A stretch of 64,000 nt of DNA, taken from positions 1 through 64,000 of the forward strand of contig WTGN01000070.1 of assembly GCA_011523545.1 (NCBI GenBank), in the 5' to 3' direction. A program made the position numbers and the translations under genes. Position 1 is the first letter of the stretch. Each line of letters begins with the position of its first letter. Shown here piece after piece: positions 8,415-17,136 of this stretch. This DNA comes from Chloroflexota bacterium. GTDB taxonomy: Bacteria > Chloroflexota > Anaerolineae > Aggregatilineales > Phototrophicaceae. Under the pieces are notes generated by a model that had not been told where the DNA came from, made no database searches, and saw only the letters and a list, made by a program, of their open reading frames with translations.

Positions 8415-9362
8415 ATGGCGATTGAAATCACCCGGCCGGGAAAATACAGCCTTATCCTGTCGACGCCTGTCATGCCCGCCGCCGGCACGCTTGGTTTCGG
8501 GGACGATTACCGAGCGTTGCTGGATTACGACAAGCTTGGGGCGATGGTGACGAACCCGGTCACTATTGACCCCTGGCGCCCGGCTTCCGGCACGCGCATC
8601 GTTGCCCTGGACGCCGGCGTCCTGGCGCATACCGGCCTGCCGAACCCGGGGCTGGCGCATGTGATCAGCCAATATCGCCGCGCATGGGCGAATATGCCGA
8701 TCCCGGTCATCCTGCATCTTGTCGCTTTGTCAGTTTCCCACATCAAGCGAGCGCTGGACCTGATTGATGAGGTAGATGAGATCGCCGCCGTCGAGCTTGG
8801 TTTGCGCGACGATATCAGCCAGCCGGAAGCGGTCGCCCTGGTCGAGGCGGCATCCCGAATGGAGAAACCGCTTCTGGCGCGTCTGCCATTTTACGAGAGC
8901 AGTCAGTTGGCCTTGCCAATCGCCGACGCCGGCGTTGATGCGCTGGTGCTGACTGCCGCGCCGCGCGGCACCGCCCGAGACAATCATACCGGCCGTCTGG
9001 TCAGCGGGCGCGTATATGGGCCGCTGGTCAAGCCGATTATTCTGCGCCTGGTCGGCCGGCTGCGGCGCGAGATTCCCGCCGAGATTCCTGTCATCGCTGC
9101 CGGCGGCATCCATTCGCCTCAGGACGCGCGCGATTATATTGACGCGGGCGCCATCGCTGTACAAGTGGATACAGCGACCTGGGCGCAGCCAAGAATGCTG
9201 GAGCGCATTGCCCGCGATCTCGGTGGTTGGATCGCCACGCGGCAAAAAGACGCGCTGTCTGACGAGTGGAACCCAGACATGGGGCAGACGGAAGCGATTG
9301 AGCGCCGGCCCAACCCGCCACAGGGAGTGAATCCCAAGCAAGCTGGAGATGGCTTCCGCTAA
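8415..9362 (+). CDS. Dihydroorotate-dehydrogenase-like FMN TIM barrel, active site not conserved
   Basis: A 315-residue protein aligning by eye with class 1B dihydroorotate dehydrogenases. PVMPAAGTLGFGDDY corresponds to the PyrD N-terminal strand, HTGLPNPGLAHV to its GLxNPG, and VYGPLVKPIILRLV to the GPxxKPxxLR phosphate-binding stretch. VIAAGGIHSPQDARDYIDAGA is the classical C-terminal FMN phosphate motif. The region that should hold the catalytic Cys or Ser and the NxSCPN substrate loop reads AAVELGLRDD, and the usual Lys/Asn residues before it are missing. So FMN binding looks preserved while dihydroorotate chemistry is doubtful. It is probably co-transcribed with the PyrK-like gene before it and the FmdB zinc ribbon after it (TAATG overlap). 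Alternative: a highly diverged genuine PyrD. Confidence 0.7.
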   Translation: MAIEITRPGKYSLILSTPVMPAAGTLGFGDDYRALLDYDKLGAMVTNPVTIDPWRPASGTRIVALDAGVLAHTGLPNPGLAHVISQYRRAWANMPIPVILHLVALSVSHIKRALDLIDEVDEIAAVELGLRDDISQPEAVALVEAASRMEKPLLARLPFYESSQLALPIADAGVDALVLTAAPRGTARDNHTGRLVSGRVYGPLVKPIILRLVGRLRREIPAEIPVIAAGGIHSPQDARDYIDAGAIAVQVDTATWAQPRMLERIARDLGGWIATRQKDALSDEWNPDMGQTEAIERRPNPPQGVNPKQAGDGFR

Positions 9363-9679
9363 TGCCTGCCTATGATTTTCGCTGTGATGCCTGCCAGCAT
9401 CAATTTAGCCTGACCTTCAAGACCTACGGCGCGGCTGACGAGGCGGCGCCCCATTGCCCGGCCTGCGACTCGGATGCTGTGACGCGCTTGATCTCGCAAG
9501 TGGCGATTCCACGGTCTCAGCGAAATTATGGCAAGCTTTCGTCTACCGAGATGCTCTCGGTCTTGGAATCGGGCGACAAGCGCCAGGTCGATGAGATGTT
9601 CCAGCAGGTCGGCGGAGGGAGCCGGGTGGGCGGCGCAGCAAAAGGCCCGCAATCAGAAGACGCGCCGGAATCGCCTTGA
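9362..9679 (+). CDS. FmdB-family zinc ribbon protein
   Basis: A 105-residue protein whose first 42 residues form the FmdB (CxxC_CxxC_SSSS) zinc ribbon: MPAYDFRCDACQHQF with C8 and C11, and CPACDSDAVTRLIS with C32 and C35. The tail is polar and Gly-rich, as is common in the family. These proteins are putative regulators or assembly factors without an agreed molecular role. The ATG overlaps the stop of the PyrD-like gene by one base (TAATG), so translation is coupled to it. Confidence 0.88.
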   Translation: MPAYDFRCDACQHQFSLTFKTYGAADEAAPHCPACDSDAVTRLISQVAIPRSQRNYGKLSSTEMLSVLESGDKRQVDEMFQQVGGGSRVGGAAKGPQSEDAPESP

Positions 9680-9681
9680 GC

Positions 9682-9963
9682 TTACAGGAACCAGTCTCGC
9701 AGGGCATCACGGACTTCGTCGATGATCGCTTCCCAAGGTTGCCCCGGCGCGCGCGTAATTGTGATCTGGTGTCGCGTAATCGTCAGCTTTTGAATGCCAT
9801 CGACGGCCGAGAAGAGCAATTGCGCGATTGGCGAGCCCTGGTCGCCTTCGTGCGGGCTGGCGTAGAATTCTTCGTCCGCTTCGGTTAAGTCCTGGTTGAT
9901 GAAAAGCTCGGCGAGGGTCGGGTCATCGCTGAACTCCACTTCGATTGTGACATACTCAGACAT
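9682..9963 (-). CDS. Nfu/NifU N-terminal-domain-like small protein
   Basis: A 93-residue protein. The second half, SPIAQLLFSAVDGIQKLTIT followed by RHQITITRAPGQPW and EAIIDEVRDALRDWFL, matches the pattern of Nfu_N domains (xPLAxxLFxxxGVxxVxxxxxxITVT, Trp, then a C-terminal helix). The first strand (YVTIEVEFSDDPTLAELFIN) lines up with the usual start. There is no CxxC of the C-terminal NifU domain, so it cannot carry a cluster by itself. In other proteins this domain accompanies Fe-S scaffold domains. It begins 1 bp after the stop of agmatine deiminase on the same strand, so the two form an operon. Role unknown; probably a protein-binding module. Confidence 0.65.
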   Translation of the reverse strand: MSEYVTIEVEFSDDPTLAELFINQDLTEADEEFYASPHEGDQGSPIAQLLFSAVDGIQKLTITRHQITITRAPGQPWEAIIDEVRDALRDWFL

Positions 9964-9964
9964 G

Positions 9965-11080
9965 TTATGTTCTCGCTTTGGATGGCGCGCCGGCCGGCTG
10001 CTGCTGCGTGATGCAATGGATGTTGCCGCCGCCCAAAAGGATCTCGCGCGAATACAGACCGACGATTTCATGTTCCGGGAATAGCGCCGCCAGTTTGCGC
10101 CGCGCCTCGTCATCGTGGCGGTCATTAAACTGCGGCAGGATGATGCCGCCGTTGGCGATGTAGAAGTTAATGTACGAGCCGGCCAGGCGCTCACCGGCCG
10201 GGCGCAGGAAAGCGCTGTCCGTCACATCCAGGCCGGCCGCTTCTTCCGCGGTCATCATCGTGGGATCGGGCTGATGTATCTTGTGCACGGCAAGCGGGCG
10301 ATCCCGCACGTCGCGCGCCGACATCAGCGCATCGTAAGCTTCGGCGGAGCGCTCGTATTGCGGGTCTCTCCGGTCGTCGGTCCAGGTCATGGCGATGACG
10401 CCCGGGCGGACGAAGCAGCAGAGATTGTCAACATGGCCATCGGTTTCGTCTTCATAAACGCCGCGCGGCAGCCAGATGATCTTGCTGACGCCTAGATAAT
10501 CGCACAAGTGCTGTTCAATATCGCCGCGCGAGAGCGCCGGATTGCGGTTGGGATGCAGCAGGCACTGCTCGGTTGTGATCAGCGTGCCCTGGCCATCGAC
10601 ATGGATCGAGCCGCCTTCCATCACCAGCGGCGCTTTGTAACGGTCCAGCCCTTCGATTTCCAGCATCTTGAGGGCGACGAGATCATCTTTGTCCCAAGGG
10701 AAATACATCATCTTGCGCAGGCCGCCCCAGGCGTTGAAGCGCCAGTCGACGCCGCGCAGGCCGCCGCTGCCGTTCGTGACAAAAGTGGCGCCGCAATCGC
10801 GCATCCAGGCATCGTTGCTGGATAGCTCCACCAGGCGCACTTCCGCCGGCAGCAGCGCGCGGGCATTCTCATACTGATCGGCGTTGACGCCCATGGTCAC
10901 CGGCTCGAAGCGGGCAATCTGCCGCGCCGCCTCGACGAAGGCTCGCTGCGCCGGTTTGCCGCCGTTGTGCCAGGTGTCGGGGCGCTGTGGCCAGAGCATC
11001 CAGCAGCCGGCGTGGGCCTCCCATTCCGCCGGCATCCGGTATCCATCCGCCCGCGGTGTTGACTCTATCAGGCTTGGCAT
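9965..11080 (-). CDS. aguA: Agmatine deiminase
   Basis: A 371-residue enzyme of the guanidino-group-modifying superfamily that hydrolyses agmatine to N-carbamoylputrescine and ammonia, the first step of arginine-derived putrescine synthesis. Recognised by [18 protein letters not shown] at the N-terminus, [14 protein letters not shown] (substrate and catalytic Asp region), [14 protein letters not shown] with the catalytic His, and the nucleophile Cys about 16 residues from the end in [13 protein letters not shown]. Length matches the family (about 365-375). No N-carbamoylputrescine amidase is adjacent. The ATG at 11080 has GGAG upstream. The small Nfu_N-like gene follows immediately. Confidence 0.95.
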   Translation of the reverse strand: MPSLIESTPRADGYRMPAEWEAHAGCWMLWPQRPDTWHNGGKPAQRAFVEAARQIARFEPVTMGVNADQYENARALLPAEVRLVELSSNDAWMRDCGATFVTNGSGGLRGVDWRFNAWGGLRKMMYFPWDKDDLVALKMLEIEGLDRYKAPLVMEGGSIHVDGQGTLITTEQCLLHPNRNPALSRGDIEQHLCDYLGVSKIIWLPRGVYEDETDGHVDNLCCFVRPGVIAMTWTDDRRDPQYERSAEAYDALMSARDVRDRPLAVHKIHQPDPTMMTAEEAAGLDVTDSAFLRPAGERLAGSYINFYIANGGIILPQFNDRHDDEARRKLAALFPEHEIVGLYSREILLGGGNIHCITQQQPAGAPSKART

Positions 11081-11231
11081 AAATGCCGCTCCGCTTCCAG
11101 CTGATGCAAGGCCGCTATTATGCCCTTATCGCAAGCGACCTGGCAGGTCAAGTTTGTTCACACTAAGGAAAACGAAGCGCGTTCATAGTAAAATACTGGC
11201 TCGAATCTTCAAGCACTTATGGAGCGCTGCG

Positions 11232-12599
11232 ATGAATCTGCGCGCAATCTCGCCCGTCGATGGGCGTTATGCCGCGAAATCGGCGCCCTTGCGCGATTAT
11301 CTTTCCGAATGGGCGCTGATGAAGTACCGCGTGCTGGTGGAAGCGCGCTGGCTTGCCGCCCTGTCCGCACGCGCTGACATTCAGCATGTTCGCGCTTTTA
11401 CGCCCGCTGAACAGGATCTGCTGGATTCACTCTCTTGCGAGTTTGACGATGCAGCGGCCGCCCGCGTCAAAGCCATCGAAGCCGAGACCAAGCACGATGT
11501 CAAAGCGGTCGAGTATTTCATACGAGAACGCCTGCTGGCGACCAGCCTAAGCGATGTCGCAGAGTCGGTGCATTTCGCCTGCACATCGGACGACATCAAT
11601 AACCTGGCCTACGCTATGATGATACGCGACGCCGCGCATACGATTTGGCAGCCGCAAGCGCGCGCGCTCATCGAGACGCTTGAAACGCTGGCGCGCGCGA
11701 CCGCCGACTTGCCGATGTTGGCGCGCACGCATGGGCAGCCGGCCACGCCGACCACGCTGGGCAAGGAGATCGCCGTGTTCTCGCTGCGGCTCCGGCGGCA
11801 GCTCGACTCCATCGAAGCGCAAGAATACCTCGGCAAATTTAATGGCGCGGTCGGCGCATTCAACGCCCATCAGGCCGCTTATCCTGATGTGGATTGGCCC
11901 GCTTTCGCGCGGCAATTTGTCGAGGGGCTCGGCTTGACCTACAATCCGCTGACGACGCAGATTGAGCCGCACGATTACCTGGCTGAGCTGGCGCACAGTT
12001 TCATGCGCTGCAATACAATCTTGCTCGGCTTTTGCCGCGATATGTGGGCTTATATTTCACTCGGATATTTCCGCCAGCGGGTCAACGCCAACGAGGTCGG
12101 CTCGTCGACCATGCCGCATAAGGTGAATCCGATTGATTTTGAGAATGCGGAAGCAAATCTGGGCCTCAGCAGCGCCGCCTTCGCCCAGCTCGCGGACAAG
12201 CTGCCGGTGTCCCGGCTTCAGCGCGACCTTAGCGACTCGTCGGCAATGCGGAATTATGGCGTCGCCATCGCTCACAGTTATCTGGCGCTGCAGTCGGTGG
12301 CGCGCGGCCTGGCCAAGTTGGAGGCTGATCGGGCGGCAATCGCCCATGACCTGGACGGCGCCTGGGAGGTGCTGGCGGAAGCGGCGCAAACCATCATGCG
12401 CAAGCATCACATTCCGGGCGCCTACGAAGCCCTGAAGGCCATGACACGCGGCAAGCGCATCGGCCCTGATGACTTCCGCGAATTCATCGGCTCGTTGGAT
12501 TTGCCGCCAGCGGACAAAGAAATGCTCATGCAGCTGACGCCGCGTCAATACACCGGGCGCGCCGCGCAAATGACAATCGACGAAATTGGAAATGGCTAG
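11232..12599 (+). CDS. purB: Adenylosuccinate lyase
   Basis: A 455-residue enzyme of the fumarase/aspartase superfamily. It cleaves SAICAR and adenylosuccinate, releasing fumarate in purine synthesis. The family signature GSSTMPHKVNPIDFENAE is present, as are LARTHGQPATPTTLGKE and the CTSDDINN segment. The length and N-terminus (MNLRAISPVDGRYAAKSAPL) match the longer E. coli-type PurB. The start is the ATG at 11232 with GGAG at 11221-11224. The open frame continues upstream to 10884 but that part is antisense to aguA and is rejected. Downstream, an IolD-like gene follows after 54 bp on the same strand. Confidence 0.97.
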   Translation: MNLRAISPVDGRYAAKSAPLRDYLSEWALMKYRVLVEARWLAALSARADIQHVRAFTPAEQDLLDSLSCEFDDAAAARVKAIEAETKHDVKAVEYFIRERLLATSLSDVAESVHFACTSDDINNLAYAMMIRDAAHTIWQPQARALIETLETLARATADLPMLARTHGQPATPTTLGKEIAVFSLRLRRQLDSIEAQEYLGKFNGAVGAFNAHQAAYPDVDWPAFARQFVEGLGLTYNPLTTQIEPHDYLAELAHSFMRCNTILLGFCRDMWAYISLGYFRQRVNANEVGSSTMPHKVNPIDFENAEANLGLSSAAFAQLADKLPVSRLQRDLSDSSAMRNYGVAIAHSYLALQSVARGLAKLEADRAAIAHDLDGAWEVLAEAAQTIMRKHHIPGAYEALKAMTRGKRIGPDDFREFIGSLDLPPADKEMLMQLTPRQYTGRAAQMTIDEIGNG

Positions 12600-12653
12600 C
12601 CCAGGTTCAGGGCCGTCCAGCAAATCGACTGGGCAGATAAGGAGCGCAGACTG

Positions 12654-14555
12654 ATGTTTCAAGCTTTTGGCCGCCAGGAAACGCTGCGGCTGACGATGGG
12701 GCAGGCCCTGATCAAATTCCTGCAGATGCAGTACACCGAGTATGACGGCGAGCAGCAGCGCTTCATTCCCGCCATCTGGGGCATCTTCGGCCATGGCAAT
12801 GTGAGCGGATTGAGCCAGGCGCTTTGGGAATATGGCGATCAACTGCCTTATTATCAGCCGACGAATGAGCAGTCGATGGTGCATGCGGCGGCCGCTTTCG
12901 CGCGGACACGCCTGCGCGCGCAGACCTTCGCCTGCACCACATCGATCGGCCCGGGCGCGACCAATATGATCACGGGCGCGGCCGCTGCCCATGTCAATCG
13001 CTTGCCTGTTTTGCTGCTGCCGTCCGATTATTATGCGACCCGCTTTCAGGGGCAGGTCTTGCAGGATATCGAACATCCGGTTTCGCTCGATATGAGCGTC
13101 ACCGATTGCTTTCGCGTCGTCAGCCAATTCTTCGACCGCATCACCCGCCCGGAACAGATACTATACGCCGCGCCGGAAGCGATGCGGGTCATGACCGATC
13201 CGGTTGACGCCGGCCCGGCGGCCATCGCCTTGCCACAGGATATACAGAGCGTCGCCTTTGATTGCCCGACGAATTTCTTCCGCAAGAAAATCTGGCGCAT
13301 AGAACGCCGCCAGCCGGACGAACGGCGGATCGGCGAAGCGATTGCCCTGCTGAAAGAAGCCGAACGCCCGTATATTTTGGCCGGTGGCGGGGTGCATTAC
13401 GCCAAGGCCTGGGCGGAGCTCCGGCAATTCTCCGATGCATTTGGCATTCCTGTCGGCGAGACGCATTCGGGCCGCGGCGCGCTCAAGGAAGAATCGCCGC
13501 TCTTGATCGGTGGCAGCGGCCACACCGGCACGCCACTATCCGGCAAGTACGCCGCCGATGCCGACGTGGTCATACTCATCGGCACGCGCCTGGCGGATTT
13601 CGCCACCGGCTCCTATTCGGCCTGGCAACGCCCCGATGTTAAATTTGTCAGCATCAATGTCAGCGGCGCCCACGCGCATAAATTGGGCGCGCTGCCCATC
13701 GTCGCCGACGCGCGCGAAAGCCTGCGGGCCCTCATCGGGGCCGGGCGGGCGGCCGGCATCAAGCCCAATCCCGGTTATGTGGAATCGCTGGCGGTTGACC
13801 GGCAGAATTGGCTGCAGCAAAAGCGGGATTCGGTCTATGTGCAATATCCCGGCGAGCGCATGAGCCAGGCGCAAGTGATAGGCGCGCTCAACGACTTTAT
13901 GGATGCTGGCGATACGCTGGTCTGCGCGGCCGGGACGGCGCCGGGCGACCTGCATCAGCTATTTGAGGCGACGGCCGGGCGCATCCTGCATCTTGAATTC
14001 GGCTACTCCTGCATGGGCTACGACATACCGGGCGCAATCGGCGTGCGGCTGGCCCGCCCCGATGAGGGCGAAGTGTATGTCTTCCTGGGCGACGGCAATT
14101 ATCTTCTGCATCCGATGGAGTTGAAAACCGCGGTGCAGGAAGGCGTCAAACTGACGGTGATTCTCCTGCAGAATGACGGCTTTCAGTCGATACACGGGCA
14201 TCAAAAGGTCCTCGTCGGGCACAGCTTGGGCAACGAATTCCGCCAGCGGGATCAAGAGACCGGCAAGCTGGATGACGGCGATTTTGTCGAGATTGATTAT
14301 GCCAAGAACGCGGAGAGCTTCGGCTTGCGCGCCTGGAATGTCGCCGATGAAGCGCAACTGAAGACCGCCTTGGAAGAAGCGCGCCTGGAAGAGCGCTCCT
14401 GCATGATCGTCGCGCGGATTGAGCGCTACAGCCGCCTGCCGCGCTCCGGCATCTGGTGGGATGTTTTCGGCGCCGAAGTCACGAATGATGATGAGACCAA
14501 AGCGCTGGTCGCCGAGCGGGAAGAAGGGCGCGCCGGCCAACGCTACTATTGGTAA
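12654..14555 (+). CDS. iolD: 3D-(3,5/4)-trihydroxycyclohexane-1,2-dione hydrolase-like ThDP enzyme
   Basis: A 633-residue thiamine diphosphate-dependent enzyme closely resembling IolD, which opens the ring of the diketo-inositol intermediate in myo-inositol breakdown. The N-terminal Pyr domain contains IWGIFGHGNVSGL and the catalytic Glu in QPTNEQSMVHAAAAFAR. The middle Rossmann-like domain has GRGALKEESPLLIGGSGHTG. The C-terminal PP domain has the ThDP/Mg motif GDGNYLLHP, closing with QNDGFQ. Length equals typical IolD (about 630-640). AAGGAG lies about 10 bases before the ATG. A PfkB kinase that could act as IolC follows at once, but no other iol gene is nearby, so a related acyloin-cleaving reaction is possible. 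Confidence 0.85.
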   Translation: MFQAFGRQETLRLTMGQALIKFLQMQYTEYDGEQQRFIPAIWGIFGHGNVSGLSQALWEYGDQLPYYQPTNEQSMVHAAAAFARTRLRAQTFACTTSIGPGATNMITGAAAAHVNRLPVLLLPSDYYATRFQGQVLQDIEHPVSLDMSVTDCFRVVSQFFDRITRPEQILYAAPEAMRVMTDPVDAGPAAIALPQDIQSVAFDCPTNFFRKKIWRIERRQPDERRIGEAIALLKEAERPYILAGGGVHYAKAWAELRQFSDAFGIPVGETHSGRGALKEESPLLIGGSGHTGTPLSGKYAADADVVILIGTRLADFATGSYSAWQRPDVKFVSINVSGAHAHKLGALPIVADARESLRALIGAGRAAGIKPNPGYVESLAVDRQNWLQQKRDSVYVQYPGERMSQAQVIGALNDFMDAGDTLVCAAGTAPGDLHQLFEATAGRILHLEFGYSCMGYDIPGAIGVRLARPDEGEVYVFLGDGNYLLHPMELKTAVQEGVKLTVILLQNDGFQSIHGHQKVLVGHSLGNEFRQRDQETGKLDDGDFVEIDYAKNAESFGLRAWNVADEAQLKTALEEARLEERSCMIVARIERYSRLPRSGIWWDVFGAEVTNDDETKALVAEREEGRAGQRYYW

Positions 14556-14580
14556 GCCAGTGGAAGAAAGGCAGCCTGCG

Positions 14581-15552
14581 ATGCAAGATGGCCGTTCAAG
14601 AAAACCTTATGACATCATCGTCTTTGGCGATACCTGCGTCGACTTCATCTTGCGCGATGACGATGTCATGCCACAGTTTGGGCAAGTCGAGAAAACGGTC
14701 GCCGGTTATGACCTGGTGATGGGTGGCTCCTGCTGCATTTTCGCGACGCAGGCGGCCAAGCTGGGCTTGAGCGTCGCCATCCTCGGCCGCGTCGGCGATG
14801 ACTACTTCGGCAAGCTGATTGTCGACACCTTGAAAGCGGCCGGCGTTGATACACGTTATATCGAAGTTGACGACGAGCTGCGGACTGGCGTCACCGCGCA
14901 TCTGGTGCAAGGCGACGACCGCGCTATGCTGACGCACATGGGCTCTCTGAATGCGCTGACGCGGGACGACGTTCGGGACGAAATCCTGGCATCGGCGCGC
15001 CACCTGCACTATGGCAGCCTCTACCTGCAGACGGGTTTGCTGCCGCATTGGGTGGAGATTCTTCAGCGGGCGAAGCGGCTGGGGCTGAGCGTTTCCCTGG
15101 ACACAAACTATGACCCCCAAGAGCAGTGGGATCACGATCTGGAGCGCGCCTTCCCCTTTGTGGATCTGCTGCTGCCCAATGAGCAGGAGGCGATGTACCT
15201 GAGCGGGCAGGCGTCCTACGGAGATGCCATTGCCGTCTTGCGCAAGCGCGTGCCGCTGCTTGTCGTCAAGCGCGATATCGCCGGGGCGGTTGCCTGGGAG
15301 GCCGAACGGGAATTCGCTCAATCCGTCTTTGAAGCGGAGGCTGGCGGCGATGGCATCGGCGCGGGCGACAGCTTCGACGCCGGTTTCCTGGCCGGTTGGC
15401 TGAACGGTTTGCCGCTGGCGAGCTGCCTGTCGATCGCCTGTCAATGCGGGCGCGCTGTCGCCGGTGGCGTCGGCGGCGTCGCCGGCCAGCCGACGCAAGA
15501 CGATATCGACGAGCTGCAGCCCGAGATTAGCGGCGGAAGCTTCGCGCCTTAG
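14581..15552 (+). CDS. PfkB-family carbohydrate kinase
   Basis: A 323-residue ribokinase-fold kinase that phosphorylates a sugar or sugar acid with ATP. It shows [18 protein letters not shown] at the start, [15 protein letters not shown] (substrate-binding GG loop), and [19 protein letters not shown] with the catalytic Asp and anion hole. It lies 25 bp after the IolD-like gene. By context it could be the 5-dehydro-2-deoxygluconokinase step (IolC), but its substrate residues do not let me decide. Start: ATG at 14581 with GAAAGG about 9 bases upstream; the frame is open further upstream inside iolD. Its stop overlaps the convergent UDP-glucose dehydrogenase gene by four bases. Confidence 0.87.
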   Translation: MQDGRSRKPYDIIVFGDTCVDFILRDDDVMPQFGQVEKTVAGYDLVMGGSCCIFATQAAKLGLSVAILGRVGDDYFGKLIVDTLKAAGVDTRYIEVDDELRTGVTAHLVQGDDRAMLTHMGSLNALTRDDVRDEILASARHLHYGSLYLQTGLLPHWVEILQRAKRLGLSVSLDTNYDPQEQWDHDLERAFPFVDLLLPNEQEAMYLSGQASYGDAIAVLRKRVPLLVVKRDIAGAVAWEAEREFAQSVFEAEAGGDGIGAGDSFDAGFLAGWLNGLPLASCLSIACQCGRAVAGGVGGVAGQPTQDDIDELQPEISGGSFAP

Positions 15553-16892
15553 TCAGCCTGATCGTTGCCGCCCGCCGCCAGCCCCTCGCCATTGTAGCCG
15601 CGGCCAACGCCTCGATATTCGAAGCCCAGCGCGCGCAATTCCTCCGGATTGTACATATTGCGGCCGTCGATGAGGATCGGACGCCTCATCAATTGACGAA
15701 TCCGTTTCATGTTCAGCTGTTTGAATTCGTTCCAGGGCGTCAGGACCAGCAAGGCTTCGGCATCTTCAGCGGCCTTGTAGGGATTCTCGCAAGGCGTCAG
15801 CGCGGGCACTTCGGCGCAGGCGTTTTCCATGGCGACCGGGTCATAAGCCTTGACGACCGCGCCTTGATTCAGCAGCGAACGGGCGACGGTCAATGAGGGC
15901 GATTCACGCGTGTCGTCGGTGTTCTGCTTGAAAGCCAAGCCCAAAATCGCGACCGTCTTGCCATTGAGGCTGCCGCCCAGCATTTCGCGCGCTTTCAGCG
16001 TGATTTGCCGCCGCTGAAACGCATTGATCTCCATGACGGCATTCAGCAGCTGCGGATGCATACCGTGCGTCTGCGCCATATTCGCCAGCGCTTTGACATC
16101 CTTGGGAAAGCAGGAGCCGCCAAAGCCCACGCCGGCTTGCAAGAAATGCGGCCCGATCCGTTTGTCGAAGCCCATGCCACGCGCCACCTCTTCCACATCG
16201 GCGCCCAGCCGCTCGCAGATGATGCTGATCTCGTTGATGAAGCTGATGCGCGTCGCCAGGAATGCGTTTGAGGCGTACTTGATCATTTCGGCCGTGCGCA
16301 AATCGGTGATGACAGTCGGGGCGTCGAGGTGCGCGTAAAGCTCGGCCACCGTTTCGGCCGCCGCTGGATCGGTCGAGCCCAGGACGGTGCGATCCGGCTG
16401 CATGAAATCGGGAATGGCGGAGCCCTCGCGCAAGAATTCGGGGCAGGAAACCACCGCGAAGTCTATCGGCTGCGGCTGATTGCGCTCGATGATCTCCGTC
16501 GTCCAGTCGCCGGTGCCGACGGGCACGGTCGATTTGTTGATGATGATCATGGAATGGTCCATCGTTTCGGCAATGCTGCGCGCGGCGCTGCGCACATACT
16601 GCAAATCAGCCTCGCCATCGACCCCGGACGGCGTGCCGACGCAGATGAAGACAAATTCCGCTCCCTGCAGGCCGCAGTCGTAGGACGTGGTGAAATTCAT
16701 GCGGCCGGCCAGGGTATTGCGCTGCGCCATTTCCGCCAGGCCGGGTTCATAAATTGGCATCTTGCCATTCTGCAGCATGTCAATTTTACGCTCGTCGATA
16801 TCGACAAGGCTGACATTGTTGCCCAGATCGGCGAAGCAGGCGCCGGTCACCAGCCCCACGTAGCCGCTTCCGATCACACAGAGTTCACTCAT
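15549..16892 (-). CDS. ugd: UDP-glucose 6-dehydrogenase
   Basis: A 447-residue NAD-dependent enzyme that oxidises UDP-glucose twice to UDP-glucuronate for envelope polysaccharides. It has the Rossmann motif [20 protein letters not shown], the [12 protein letters not shown] loop, the EFLREGSAI substrate segment, and the catalytic Cys in [34 protein letters not shown] is in the C-terminal UDP-binding domain. Length is typical. UDP-GlcA could serve the glycosyltransferases encoded elsewhere in the window, although they are not in one operon. Confidence 0.95.
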   Translation of the reverse strand: MSELCVIGSGYVGLVTGACFADLGNNVSLVDIDERKIDMLQNGKMPIYEPGLAEMAQRNTLAGRMNFTTSYDCGLQGAEFVFICVGTPSGVDGEADLQYVRSAARSIAETMDHSMIIINKSTVPVGTGDWTTEIIERNQPQPIDFAVVSCPEFLREGSAIPDFMQPDRTVLGSTDPAAAETVAELYAHLDAPTVITDLRTAEMIKYASNAFLATRISFINEISIICERLGADVEEVARGMGFDKRIGPHFLQAGVGFGGSCFPKDVKALANMAQTHGMHPQLLNAVMEINAFQRRQITLKAREMLGGSLNGKTVAILGLAFKQNTDDTRESPSLTVARSLLNQGAVVKAYDPVAMENACAEVPALTPCENPYKAAEDAEALLVLTPWNEFKQLNMKRIRQLMRRPILIDGRNMYNPEELRALGFEYRGVGRGYNGEGLAAGGNDQAD

Positions 16893-17072
16893 ATCGCTGC
16901 CGCTTTCACCTTCTACGAATTCTCGGATTGGTCATAGCACGCCCAGCGCGCGAGACTGCAAGTTTCGCCGCTTAAGTTTAGCAGAGCGCTGCGGACGATT
17001 TCAGCTATCGCCTCGCATGCCATCCTACACCGGTTTGCCGTCGAAAGGCTCACTGATCGCGCATGATTTTCT

Positions 17073-17102
17073 TTTACAAAACGGCATTGAACTTGATATA
17101 CT
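17073..17102 (+). promoter_or_regulatory. Promoter of the acyl-CoA synthetase gene
   Basis: TTTACA (17073-17078), an 18-bp spacer and TATACT (17097-17102) would start transcription near 17109. This falls inside the longest open frame, which begins at 17017, so it argues that translation starts at the ATG at 17137. Confidence 0.55.
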
Positions 17103-17136
17103 GGCCTGGCATCAACTTACGGCGAGGCTGAGCGGC

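Noticed and set aside
10884..11231. N-terminal extension of purB
   Set aside because: It is antisense to aguA, and the ATG at 11232 has GGAG and matches the known PurB start.
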